Below are positions 1-8,306 of a stretch of 34,279 bases of DNA, one piece after another. The notes below the pieces were generated by a model, which saw only the letters and a program-made list of their open reading frames with translations, did no database searches and was not told the origin of the DNA. Source of the stretch: a virus; the IMG/VR virus record IMGVR_UViG_3300033049_000053, positions 1-34,279 of that record, one strand, 5' to 3'. The position numbers and the translations under genes are program-made. Numbering within the stretch: the stretch's first letter is position 1; each line of letters opens with the position of its first letter.

Positions 1-278
1 ATATTTCTATATTTATCAGTGAACTTCCAAGACTTGGTAAATTCTGAATACCGTTGTATGGTTAAGAAAAGTACGGGCACTTGCTCACCGTCAATCTCTA
101 TTTTAAGGTCATCCTCTACGAACTTAATGAACGATTTGTCCATATCCTCATAGTCAACCCCCCTAGGTAGAAATCCACTACCTTCCGCGATGTCGTTCAA
201 GATTTCCTCTCTACGCTCTACGCCAACGATTTGTGGTGTAAGTTTTAATTGTTTCTTAAATCCTTTTGGAAATGGCAT
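1..278 (-). CDS. Unrecognised probable virion protein (partial, cut by window edge)
   Basis: An open frame runs from an ATG (complement of 276-278) to the left edge of the window without a stop, giving at least 92 codons. The protein begins MPFPKGFKKQLKL and is rich in charged residues, with no signal peptide or membrane segment in the visible part. I do not recognise the family. It is the downstream partner of the minus-strand gene at 315-836, with a 36-base gap, and the pair probably share the promoter upstream of that gene. Because that promoter is of the candidate late type, a structural or assembly role is a reasonable inference, no more. The C-terminus lies outside the window. Confidence 0.6.
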   Translation of the reverse strand, partial: MPFPKGFKKQLKLTPQIVGVERREEILNDIAEGSGFLPRGVDYEDMDKSFIKFVEDDLKIEIDGEQVPVLFLTIQRYSEFTKSWKFTDKYRN

Positions 279-314
279 TATAATACTGTGTTAATGTGTT
301 TATCTTTTTCATAA

Positions 315-836
315 TTATGAAGCCCGAAATTCATTATAATCTACTGGAGCACAAGTAACAATTCTATACGCCCCTTTATAGCCCATGATAGTGTGTTTAT
401 TATCATAGTTCTTTTTACCGTCATGTACAACACTAAAATATCTTAATTCGTCTTCAGTAACTTGATAGCCAATATAATCACCCAAAGATAACTCAACATT
501 CAGCTCTATTAGTTGTGCGGAATAAATACTGAATAATAATTGACCATCTTGTTGGTCAATACCACTACCAGCATTTTGATTGAATGCAAAATACTCGGCT
601 TCATTCAATAATGGCATAACTGATAACTCTACTGGTACCTTATACATAACCTCATCTTTACGAGCTTCTCCGTAAACATCAGTTGTGGTGGCTTCCCTAT
701 TTACCCGATATAGAACCACCTTAAAATTTCCATCCCCCTCAATAGCCTCTCTACCCATTTCAATCTCTAATTCGAAATCTCGTTGGGAAAAGAACTTATT
801 ATTCCTATTTATTGGTGTAATTTTAGGTTTAGACAT
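315..836 (-). CDS. Unrecognised probable virion structural protein, 173 aa
   Basis: A complete frame of 173 residues starting MSKPKITPINRNNKFFSQRD. It reads as a soluble, mostly beta protein with alternating hydrophobic strands (for example VELSVMPLLNEAEYFAFNQ) and no cysteine-rich, ATP-binding or membrane motifs. Its size and strand-rich look fit a head-completion, neck or tail-terminator protein of a large myovirus, but no diagnostic motif is visible and the function is unassigned. It is transcribed away from the helicase at 923. A candidate late-promoter element lies directly upstream at 842-856 with a 12-base gap to the ATG, which supports expression with virion genes. Confidence 0.65.
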   Translation of the reverse strand: MSKPKITPINRNNKFFSQRDFELEIEMGREAIEGDGNFKVVLYRVNREATTTDVYGEARKDEVMYKVPVELSVMPLLNEAEYFAFNQNAGSGIDQQDGQLLFSIYSAQLIELNVELSLGDYIGYQVTEDELRYFSVVHDGKKNYDNKHTIMGYKGAYRIVTCAPVDYNEFRAS

Positions 837-841
837 ATCTC

Positions 842-856
842 TTTAAAGATAAATAT
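842..856 (-). promoter_or_regulatory. Candidate phage late promoter (ATATTTAT-N3-TAAA)
   Basis: On the minus strand the octamer ATATTTAT occupies 856-849 and is followed three bases later by TAAA (845-842). The gene at 836 begins 12 bases after the octamer. The same arrangement recurs before several other genes in this window. The TAAA part could alternatively act as a Bacteroidota-type A-rich ribosome-binding element. Confidence 0.5.
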
Positions 857-884
857 CTCACAACACGGTAAATAGTTCAAAGAC

Positions 885-915
885 TTGATTTTTAAATTTA
901 AAATGATTATATTTA
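885..915 (+). promoter_or_regulatory. Candidate Bacteroidota-type promoter for the helicase
   Basis: TTGATT at 885-890, a 17-base spacer, then TATATTTA at 908-915, which matches the Bacteroidota -7 consensus TAnnTTTG at all but the last position. The -33 hexamer and the spacer are identical to those before the gene at 20797. The ATG follows only seven bases after the -7 box, so the transcript would be leaderless or nearly so. Confidence 0.5.
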
Positions 916-922
916 ACTCATT

Positions 923-2761
923 ATGATAAAGTTAGAAGATATTAAAGGAAGAAAAGCTTTAAGCCTTTTATGGCTTTACGAAGGTCGTAACCCCTATTTG
1001 TTGAACCTTAAGGAAATTCTTACGGCAAAAGGTAAGATAGCCTTAACTCCAACACAAGATTCGTACATTATTGACAACTACGACCAAGACCCTATCAAAG
1101 TAGATAGGGTAATAGGTGTTTCAACTTATCTTGGAGAGGAATTGAAGAAGAAGGATGATTTATCATTCATACCGCAAAGAATATATGTCGGTTTCGTACT
1201 GGCTGAGACTGAAAAGTCATACCACGTATTCGGTAAATTAACACAAAATCAAGTTGAATTCAGAATGTACTGGCTTCCAAAGACACAAGTTATGGAAGAC
1301 CCATACTTCATGCCTGTGGACATTGATATGGAATTTGACAAGTATATTGAGTTGGATACTATGGGAAGAGTACCATACGAGCACCAAGAAGAAGGGGTTA
1401 AATTCTTACTCAGTAGGAACGGATGTATCTTGGCTGACGACATGGGATTGGGTAAGACCTACCAAGCTATTATGGCTGCATTAGAGGCTAATGTGGATAA
1501 AGTACTGATTATATGCCCAGCATCAACCAAGATAAACTGGAAGAGAGAAATAGAAATGTTCGGGGAAACTGACATCAGTATTGTCAATTCATTTAATTGG
1601 TCACCAGCAAAATGGACAATCATTAACTACGACATACTGAAAAATTATCATACAATCACACCTAAGACTAAAAAGGAACGTGCTGGAATAGATTATTGGG
1701 ATAGAGAAATATGGGAAGAGAATTTTGGTTTGATTATTTGTGACGAAGCTCACAAATTGAAAGACCATAAAAGTAAGAGAGGGGCTATTGTGGGAGAATT
1801 GACCCAAAACCCTGCTACAGAACGTGTATGGTTATTAACTGGCACACCAGTGGCGAATAGGCCAAAGGACTTCTATAACCTCTTAAAACTCATTAAAAGC
1901 CCATTGGCCGATAACTGGCCGTTCTTCATGAAACGATATTGCGATGCTAAGTATTTATATAAGAAACTCCCAAGTGGTGGGACTAGGAAGATATTGGTAG
2001 CCAAAGGAGAATCAAACTTAGCCGAATTATCGATGAAATCTAGAAACTACGTTATGCGTAGATTGAAGACTGATGTTCTTGACATGCCAGATAAAATTGT
2101 TACACCTGTTCATCACGAACTTACGGAAGCTCAACGTACTGAATATGAGTACTTATGGGAAGAATATCTTATAGAGAGAAAAGCTAAAAAGAAGAAAGGA
2201 ACACCAGATAAAGATTTGGTTGAAATCATCCTATTACGTAGATTTATGGCTATGACTGCCATTCAGAATACAATTGATATGGCTGAGGCTGCTTTGGAAG
2301 AAGGACAAAAGGTTGTAATATTCACCACATTCAATGACGAGCAAGCCGAATTATTCGAACATTTCGGAAACAAATGTGTATTACATAATGGGTCAATGAA
2401 TGACAATGAAAAACAAAGGTCTGTCGATAAATTTCAAAAAAATGTCAGAACTAAAGTATTTATAGGTAACATCATATCTGCTGGTGTTGGTATTACCCTT
2501 ACTGAAGGTACGGTTGTAATTTTTAACTCATTTGATTGGGTTCCAGGTAACAACGAACAAGCTGAAGATAGAACATACAGAATTGGACAAGAACAAACCG
2601 TGAACGTATATTACCAATTGTTTGAAGATACTATCACAACTAAAATGTGGTACACCGTTCTTAGGAAAAGAGGTATAATTGATAAGATTATTGGTACTGG
2701 TTCTGATGATAGAACTTTTGAACTGGTAGACTACATAATAGAACACGAAGATGAGAGTTAG
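923..2761 (+). CDS. SNF2-family DNA helicase/translocase
   Basis: A 612-residue superfamily 2 ATPase of SNF2 type, which would use ATP to translocate on duplex DNA and remodel forks or strip proteins during replication and recombination. Visible motifs in order: the Q-like PYEHQEEGVKFLL segment just before motif I, Walker A DDMGLGKT (residues 172-179), the DEAH box (274-277), LLTGTPVANRP (motif III region), and motif VI QAEDRTYRIGQ (546-556) with its arginines. The first 150 residues form an extra N-terminal domain with no motif I recognise. Its C-terminal end overlaps the glutaredoxin gene by 11 bases, so the two are co-transcribed. A host-type promoter lies directly upstream. It may do the job of T4 UvsW or Dda, although it is not of those subfamilies. 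Confidence 0.93.
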   Translation: MIKLEDIKGRKALSLLWLYEGRNPYLLNLKEILTAKGKIALTPTQDSYIIDNYDQDPIKVDRVIGVSTYLGEELKKKDDLSFIPQRIYVGFVLAETEKSYHVFGKLTQNQVEFRMYWLPKTQVMEDPYFMPVDIDMEFDKYIELDTMGRVPYEHQEEGVKFLLSRNGCILADDMGLGKTYQAIMAALEANVDKVLIICPASTKINWKREIEMFGETDISIVNSFNWSPAKWTIINYDILKNYHTITPKTKKERAGIDYWDREIWEENFGLIICDEAHKLKDHKSKRGAIVGELTQNPATERVWLLTGTPVANRPKDFYNLLKLIKSPLADNWPFFMKRYCDAKYLYKKLPSGGTRKILVAKGESNLAELSMKSRNYVMRRLKTDVLDMPDKIVTPVHHELTEAQRTEYEYLWEEYLIERKAKKKKGTPDKDLVEIILLRRFMAMTAIQNTIDMAEAALEEGQKVVIFTTFNDEQAELFEHFGNKCVLHNGSMNDNEKQRSVDKFQKNVRTKVFIGNIISAGVGITLTEGTVVIFNSFDWVPGNNEQAEDRTYRIGQEQTVNVYYQLFEDTITTKMWYTVLRKRGIIDKIIGTGSDDRTFELVDYIIEHEDES

Positions 2762-3017
2762 ATTATATACAACAAATGACTGTCCTTTCTGTAAGGAGAT
2801 GTTAGAACACTTTAAAAGTGAAAAGATTGACTTCACTGAAGTTAATATCAGGAAAGCGACAAATAAAGCCGAATTCGCTAAAATTCAAGAGGTTAGTGGA
2901 GCTGACAGCGTACCTATCATTTTGGTAGGTAAAAACATCTTAATTCCAGACCGTTCATTCCGAACAATAAAGGAAGGCTTTGAAATCACCAAAAAAATAT
3001 TGTCCGATAACGCTTAA
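2751..3017 (+). CDS. Glutaredoxin
   Basis: An 88-residue thioredoxin-fold protein of normal glutaredoxin length. The dithiol active site CPFC is at residues 11-14, after a first beta strand (RVRLYTT), and the cis-proline loop SVPIILVG carries Pro55. Phage glutaredoxins typically pass electrons from glutathione or thioredoxin systems to ribonucleotide reductase. No reductase gene is in this window, so the partner is not known. The start lies 11 bases inside the end of the helicase gene, in another frame, which implies translational coupling. A candidate late promoter follows its stop, so it ends its transcription unit or is read through into the gene at 3060. Confidence 0.92.
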   Translation: MRVRLYTTNDCPFCKEMLEHFKSEKIDFTEVNIRKATNKAEFAKIQEVSGADSVPIILVGKNILIPDRSFRTIKEGFEITKKILSDNA

Positions 3018-3035
3018 TGTTTATCTGTTTGCTAG

Positions 3036-3050
3036 ATATTTATAGTTAAA
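3036..3050 (+). promoter_or_regulatory. Candidate phage late promoter (ATATTTAT-N3-TAAA)
   Basis: ATATTTAT at 3036-3043, three bases, then TAAA at 3047-3050. The ATG of the next gene is at 3060, 16 bases after the octamer. The position falls in the 42-base gap between glutaredoxin and a probable virion gene, as expected for a separate late start. Confidence 0.55.
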
Positions 3051-3059
3051 CAGAATACA

Positions 3060-4211
3060 ATGGCAGTATCAAATGAGGATAAATTAAAAATATTCGCTCA
3101 GTTCCGAGCGCAAATGGGTGCTCCAGTTCGAAACATCGAAATGGAAGACGAAACCCTATGCATACTTCTGGAGATTGCAATCGAAGATTACGCCCAATAC
3201 ATACAAGAATGGCTAATCGAACACCAATGGCAATCGTTGTTAGGTGCTAACATAGATACCACGGATATGGCATTCGCAATGAGTGTTAGGTCTCTGGATT
3301 TCATCAGCCAATACTCATACGCATACTCGAAACAAGTAGGGCTTCAAACTAGAGGACCTTGGGAATTGAAGAAGGATTTTGTGACCCTAGAAACTGGTCG
3401 ACAGGTATATGAAATACCTGCTGGCCGTGAGGTAAACGAAGTATTATGGTTAACACCTCCTACTACGGATATGGCACTTATGGCCAACTACGCTGGTATC
3501 GATTTTGGTTTCGGTGGTGGTAATGCACAACTTGGCTCTGCTGGTGGTGGTATGAACGGTGGTGGTATGGGTGGTGCAGGTGGCTACTACATAGCGCCTG
3601 CTTATGACATCCTTTTAACTGCTCAAGATTTCAATCTTAAAAATAGGATTCTTAGAAGTGAAATGACATACAAAGTAACGGCAGGACCTGGAGGCACTAG
3701 GTTATTACATTTGATGTCCGTTCCAGGTTCTAAACTATCATTTGGTCACGGAATAGGTGGTGCTGCATCCAATTCAATAAATATGACTGGATGTCAAGTT
3801 TGGTACCACTATTATGACACTACGCCAGAAAATGTGGATGAGTGTAGATTGGATAACCCAGACATCATCAAATTACCTAATGAAGTTCCATTGTCTAAAT
3901 TAGATTACGCAGACTTTAATTTTCCAACTAAAGCACTGGTACGTCAATTGTTTGTTGCTGAATCTAAAAGAGCATTGGGAAGGACAAGAGGTAAATTCGG
4001 TGGCGTGATAGGGCCGCCTGAAGCTGAACGTACAATGGACTACGAAACACTAATCACTGAAGGAAACGATGAGAGAAGATTTGTTTTGGAAAGATTGGAT
4101 GAAAGATTATTGAGATTATCTTCTGAGTCGCAAATTGAACGTGCAGCTAACGAAGCTGAGAACCTTAATCGACAGTTAAAATACAAGCCTTTAGGATTCT
4201 ACTTCAAGTAA
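3060..4211 (+). CDS. Probable virion structural protein (possibly neck/head completion)
   Basis: A 383-residue soluble protein. The N-terminal part is helical and acidic (for example ILLEIAIEDYAQYIQEWLI). The middle contains SQYSYAYSKQVGLQ and GPWELKKDFV followed by beta strands. A flexible Gly/Met-rich loop sits at about residues 148-177 (repeated GGG and GGMGG), and a second beta region contains CQVWYHYYDTT. The C-terminal 70 residues form a charged helical tail (RRFVLERLDERLLRL). The layout and size resemble neck proteins of T4-like phages such as gp13, but I see no decisive motif, so that name is only a suggestion. It has its own candidate late promoter and lies between two replication-type genes. 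Confidence 0.6.
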   Translation: MAVSNEDKLKIFAQFRAQMGAPVRNIEMEDETLCILLEIAIEDYAQYIQEWLIEHQWQSLLGANIDTTDMAFAMSVRSLDFISQYSYAYSKQVGLQTRGPWELKKDFVTLETGRQVYEIPAGREVNEVLWLTPPTTDMALMANYAGIDFGFGGGNAQLGSAGGGMNGGGMGGAGGYYIAPAYDILLTAQDFNLKNRILRSEMTYKVTAGPGGTRLLHLMSVPGSKLSFGHGIGGAASNSINMTGCQVWYHYYDTTPENVDECRLDNPDIIKLPNEVPLSKLDYADFNFPTKALVRQLFVAESKRALGRTRGKFGGVIGPPEAERTMDYETLITEGNDERRFVLERLDERLLRLSSESQIERAANEAENLNRQLKYKPLGFYFK

Positions 4212-4215
4212 GAAA

Positions 4216-4246
4216 TTGACATTCTGATAATTTTTCAGTATCTTTG
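4216..4246 (+). promoter_or_regulatory. Bacteroidota-type promoter for DNA polymerase
   Basis: TTGACA at 4216-4221, a 17-base spacer, and TATCTTTG at 4239-4246, a full match to the Bacteroidota -7 consensus TAnnTTTG. The polymerase ATG is 19 bases downstream, after an A/C-rich leader (GTAACAACAACATTAC) like the one before the gene at 20797. Confidence 0.75.
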
Positions 4247-4265
4247 CAAGTAACAACAACATTAC

Positions 4266-7200
4266 ATGCAGAACATAGACAACGAAACTATCGTCCAGTT
4301 TTTAGAAGGACACGACCCCCAAGAACATATAGTAGCCATTGAAGCGCCTTATCATGTTAATAAGGCTTACTTAATCATCAATCACCCTGAGAAGGGGAAA
4401 TATATAGAGACACATCATTACGAACCTTTCGTTTGGATGAAGCATGCCGTTTCAGGAACTCTGTACGGTGGTAATCGAGCCAGAATCAAAGAAGCTATGA
4501 TGAACTATGGCATCAAAATTAAGGCTCTACAAATAGCAAACGAAGAAGGGTACACTCCAGACAGGATGAAGAACGGGTTCAAATACCTTGCATCCTCAAG
4601 CCAAAGCTATACAGCATTATTAAACTTCTTCAAGGAAGGTGGACACGATGTCTACGATAGTACCAAAGCTAGAAATTTCATGGCACTTAACCCTACTGAG
4701 CAATTCCTAATTGCAACAGGGAAACGTATGTTCAAAGGTAAGAACGACTATGACGACTTACACAGATTCCAATTTGACCTTGAAACAACTGGATTAGACC
4801 CAAGACGGGATTCTATTTTCCAGATTGGTATGAAAGATAATCGTGGTTACGAAATGATTGTCGAAACCATTGGCGATACGCCACAAGAAAAGCGAGATAG
4901 TGAGCGTGTAAATATCGTTAAATTCTTTGACGAACTAATTCGTATTAAGCCAGATACAATTGTTGGGTATAACTCAGAATTCTTTGACTGGAACTTCTTC
5001 GAAGTGAGATGCGGAATACTAGGCATCCCAATGGAAGACATCGCAAGAACACTTAACAAAACGTCTAAGATTAGACGTAGAGACTCCCAAATCAAATTAG
5101 GGGCTGAGACAGAATACTACAAACAAACAATGATGTGGGGATTCAATATATTGGATATTTCTCACTCAGTTAGACGAGCACAAGCCATTAACTCTGACAT
5201 TAAATCTTGGAGTTTGAAGTATATCACTAAGTTCTCCAAAGTTAATAAGAAGAACAGGGTATATGTAGATGGTGACGCCCTACACGATACTTGGGCACAA
5301 ACAGAGGACAATTTCTTATTCAATAATACTGATGGAGATTGGTTCAAATTTGACCCCACTGATGAAGACCATCTTAAGAAATTAGAATCTGGTAAATACG
5401 AACGTAAGAATGGTGCGTTCATCGTGCGTAGATATTTGTTAGATGACCTTTGGGAAACTGAAATGGTCGATGGCATCTATAACCAAGCATCATTCCTATT
5501 ATCTAAACTATTGCCGACTTCTTACATGAGAAGCTCTACAATGGGAACGGCCAGCCAATGGAAATTAATATTGGCAGCTTGGTCTTACGAACAAAATATA
5601 GGTATCCCAGATTACGAAGCTAAGAGAAGCTTTACTGGTGGTCTATCAAGATTACTTAAGGTAGGATTCGCCAAGATTGTAGCAAAACTAGATTATGCGG
5701 CACTTTACCCTAAATGTACTCTCACGTATGATATTTTCCCTTCGTTAGATATTACTGGCGTTATGAAGGGTCTATTAAAATACGTTGTAGATACTCGTGA
5801 TGAATTCAAATTCCTTACTGGTAAGTACAAGGGAATGGTTAAGAAGTTTAAAGTTGACCTTGAAGTAACCGACCCTAATAGTGCTGATTATCAAATACTT
5901 ATAGATAAAATAACTGAGTATGAGAAATTAGCGTCTGATGCTGACAAAAAACAATTGCCGCTTAAGATATTAGCAAACTCATTCTTTGGGTCTTACGGAG
6001 CGCCACATATTTTCCCATGGGGAGATAGTAACTGTGCCGAAAAGATTACCTGTATGTCCAGACAACACCTTAGACTTATGGTTAAATGGTTCTTAGATAA
6101 ATTCGGATTTGACCCACTTGTGGGTGATACTGATGGTTTTAACTTTGCATTGCCAGATAACATTGAGGACTTTATATATACAACCAAAGGTGACCACTGG
6201 AAAACTAAAGAATACGGAGTCACTGAACTAAAAGGTCTCGATGCTACCGTGGCTGAATTCAATGAAACTCACATGGAAGGATGGATGGGGCTAGATATAG
6301 ATGATATATGCTCAACCACAATCAACTTCAAACGTAAGAATTATGCTAATATGATTGACGGTAAAATGAAGCTTGTAGGTAACTCTATTAAATCTAAAAG
6401 AATGCCAATCTATATTGAAGAATTCTTAGATAATGGTATTAAAATGCTATTGAATGGTAATGGTCATGATTTCGTGGAGCATTACAATGAGTATGTAGAT
6501 AAAATTTATAATTATGAGATTCCTTTGATGAAAATTGCATCTAAGGCAAGAGTTAAACAATCTATTGACGCTTACAAAAAGGATTGTAAATCAAAAACTA
6601 AAGCTGGACATTTCAAAGCTAGAAAAGCTCATATGGAGCTATTAATCGCGAACAATAGACCTGCTAACTTAGGTGATACTATATACTATGTGAATATTGG
6701 TAAAACAAAATCTACTGGTGACGTAACTAAGGTAACCGATAAAGAAACTAATAAGGTAACTATAAATCTAAATTGTAAACTAATCTCACAAGCTGAGATT
6801 GAAAGTAATCCAGACCTTACAACAGATGAGTACAATGTATCCAAATACATCGCGGCACTAAATAAAAGGCTGGAACCGCTATTGGTGTGTTTCTCTCCCG
6901 AAATCAGAGATGAAATTCTTATTGGTTTGAGTAAAGATAAAAAGACTAAAGAATATGTTCTTAATGACAGAAAAGTATTCACAGAAAAACAATGCGAATT
7001 AAGTTCTGGCCAACCAATCAATCCTACAGACCAAGATACGTTAGAGGACTTTTATACGCTGGCCGATACTGAGATAGAATTCTGGCACAATATCAATGAG
7101 ACACCAAATCAAATGACTGATAATGAATGGACTTTGATTGAAGAAGATTGGATTGAGAGAATTCGTATAGCCAGAGAGGTCGGTATTAGTAGTGATAGGG

Positions 7201-7814
7201 CTAGATTAATCGATACTTGTCGTAGATTAGAAACTTCTGACCTTAGAAATATAGAAGTGTACGGTAAGATACCTAAGTCTATTGAGTTGTTCACATATTT
7301 GAACTTAGAGGATAAAACCTTATGTTCTACAGAGTTCGGGATACCTTTAGCTAAGTTGGGTATTCTATTCGATTACCAAGACGAAGCATTATTGAGAGAT
7401 AAATTCTATCAGACTATTCTTCCAGAAATGAGAGGATATATTGAGGAAGGTGGGGAGTACGATGATTATAGCTGTTGGATATGGTTTTTAGAAGAGATTC
7501 AAGATGATAGGTTTGAAGTAGATAGATTCGCTAAAATTAAATTCTGGATTGACCTTATTGGTATTTTAGGATTTGTAACGTATTATGACCTACCAGAAGA
7601 TGAAATAAATAACCATTGGCTTAAACTACTAGAATTGCAAGTCACTGATGAGTATACTGCCCCAAGTAATAGAGAACCAGAGAACGAGCAAGATGGTAAT
7701 GAATCTGAGGAAGAGTTCATTAGTACTACTAAGGAAGAGAAAACAATACTTTCTCTCGTTGACGAAGTTAGAAATAAAATGAATACATTAGAGAATGATG
7801 ATTGGGGATTCTAA
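4266..7814 (+). CDS. Family B DNA polymerase with 3'-5' exonuclease (T4/RB69 gp43-like)
   Basis: The replicative polymerase, 1182 residues. The exonuclease motif I DLETTG has Asp171 and Glu173, and exonuclease II is NSEFFD (236-241). Polymerase motif A is DYAALYP (Asp476), motif B is KILANSFFG (Lys567-Gly575), and motif C is GDTDGF with Asp621 and Asp623. A KxY-type motif, KRKNY, follows near residue 690. The catalytic set is complete, though motif C has Gly where Ser is usual. The A-to-B interval is about 60 residues shorter than in RB69 polymerase (Asp411, Lys560), suggesting a reduced fingers domain. About 560 residues follow motif C, against about 280 in RB69, so there is a long C-terminal extension. 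The end is acidic and finishes in NDDWGF, which could be a clamp-binding tail (inference). It has a strong host-type promoter and is convergent with the gene at 7820. Confidence 0.96.
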   Translation: MQNIDNETIVQFLEGHDPQEHIVAIEAPYHVNKAYLIINHPEKGKYIETHHYEPFVWMKHAVSGTLYGGNRARIKEAMMNYGIKIKALQIANEEGYTPDRMKNGFKYLASSSQSYTALLNFFKEGGHDVYDSTKARNFMALNPTEQFLIATGKRMFKGKNDYDDLHRFQFDLETTGLDPRRDSIFQIGMKDNRGYEMIVETIGDTPQEKRDSERVNIVKFFDELIRIKPDTIVGYNSEFFDWNFFEVRCGILGIPMEDIARTLNKTSKIRRRDSQIKLGAETEYYKQTMMWGFNILDISHSVRRAQAINSDIKSWSLKYITKFSKVNKKNRVYVDGDALHDTWAQTEDNFLFNNTDGDWFKFDPTDEDHLKKLESGKYERKNGAFIVRRYLLDDLWETEMVDGIYNQASFLLSKLLPTSYMRSSTMGTASQWKLILAAWSYEQNIGIPDYEAKRSFTGGLSRLLKVGFAKIVAKLDYAALYPKCTLTYDIFPSLDITGVMKGLLKYVVDTRDEFKFLTGKYKGMVKKFKVDLEVTDPNSADYQILIDKITEYEKLASDADKKQLPLKILANSFFGSYGAPHIFPWGDSNCAEKITCMSRQHLRLMVKWFLDKFGFDPLVGDTDGFNFALPDNIEDFIYTTKGDHWKTKEYGVTELKGLDATVAEFNETHMEGWMGLDIDDICSTTINFKRKNYANMIDGKMKLVGNSIKSKRMPIYIEEFLDNGIKMLLNGNGHDFVEHYNEYVDKIYNYEIPLMKIASKARVKQSIDAYKKDCKSKTKAGHFKARKAHMELLIANNRPANLGDTIYYVNIGKTKSTGDVTKVTDKETNKVTINLNCKLISQAEIESNPDLTTDEYNVSKYIAALNKRLEPLLVCFSPEIRDEILIGLSKDKKTKEYVLNDRKVFTEKQCELSSGQPINPTDQDTLEDFYTLADTEIEFWHNINETPNQMTDNEWTLIEEDWIERIRIAREVGISSDRARLIDTCRRLETSDLRNIEVYGKIPKSIELFTYLNLEDKTLCSTEFGIPLAKLGILFDYQDEALLRDKFYQTILPEMRGYIEEGGEYDDYSCWIWFLEEIQDDRFEVDRFAKIKFWIDLIGILGFVTYYDLPEDEINNHWLKLLELQVTDEYTAPSNREPENEQDGNESEEEFISTTKEEKTILSLVDEVRNKMNTLENDDWGF

Positions 7815-7819
7815 GATGA

Positions 7820-8203
7820 TTATTTCTTAATTGAGCCACCCATTATATTGATTCTTAGTTCTTCTCTTAAGGGAACGATTAGTGTCCCAGAACCATCTAA
7901 AAATTCAATTATAAATTTACCGATGTAGATACCAGATTTATTAGTGTCTCTTTCGGTAAATCTGTAAGATAAATAATACTCATCACCAAGACAATCGTCA
8001 CAATTGGGACACTCTTCTTTCAAGATAGCCACCGTTTGTTTCTTACCTATTTTTTTGACGCCAGTTTCTAAGTCAGACATAGTGAAATATATATTGGAAT
8101 TCTGTAGCTTAGTAAAAAAGCTACTCCAATCATATCTTCCATCCTGAATCAGTTCCATCCTTAGAACTGGCAATGTCGCACCTTTATTTATAAAATAATC
8201 CAT
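7820..8203 (-). CDS. Unrecognised protein, possibly baseplate/tail type, 127 aa
   Basis: A 127-residue protein starting MDYFINKGATLPVLRMELIQDGR. It is strand-rich and has a cysteine cluster CPNCDDC near residues 85-91 that might bind a metal. The segment with NSNIYFTMSDLETGVKKI and a later KSGIYIGKF resembles the N-terminal domain of upper-baseplate (BppU-like) phage tail proteins, in which a deviation from the default sequence is added to each axis of a beta sandwich, but this is a weak likeness. It is convergent with the polymerase gene, five bases apart. A late-promoter-like element lies 16 bases before the start, which agrees with a virion role. Confidence 0.55.
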   Translation of the reverse strand: MDYFINKGATLPVLRMELIQDGRYDWSSFFTKLQNSNIYFTMSDLETGVKKIGKKQTVAILKEECPNCDDCLGDEYYLSYRFTERDTNKSGIYIGKFIIEFLDGSGTLIVPLREELRINIMGGSIKK

Positions 8204-8212
8204 TTAGTATTA

Positions 8213-8227
8213 GTTATATATAAATAA
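8213..8227 (-). promoter_or_regulatory. Candidate late promoter, one mismatch in octamer
   Basis: On the minus strand TTATTTAT (8227-8220) matches the window's ATATTTAT octamer at seven of eight positions and is followed by ATATAAC. The gap to the ATG at 8203 is 16 bases, the same as for the better copies. A second similar element lies upstream at 8269-8286. Confidence 0.35.
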
Positions 8228-8268
8228 TCCATTGCTTACAAGTACTTTATTTGTCATCATCGAATATT

Positions 8269-8286
8269 CTATTTAATTATAAATAG
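8269..8286 (-). promoter_or_regulatory. Second late-promoter-like element within an inverted repeat
   Basis: Read on the minus strand this is CTATTTATAATTAAATAG, a perfect seven-base inverted repeat with a four-base loop that also matches TATTTAT-N3-TAAA. It lies just downstream of the sulfotransferase stop and 65 bases before the gene at 8203. It could be a weak terminator hairpin, a distal promoter, or chance in AT-rich sequence. Confidence 0.25.
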
Positions 8287-8306
8287 TTCACCCGATACAA
8301 AACTAT

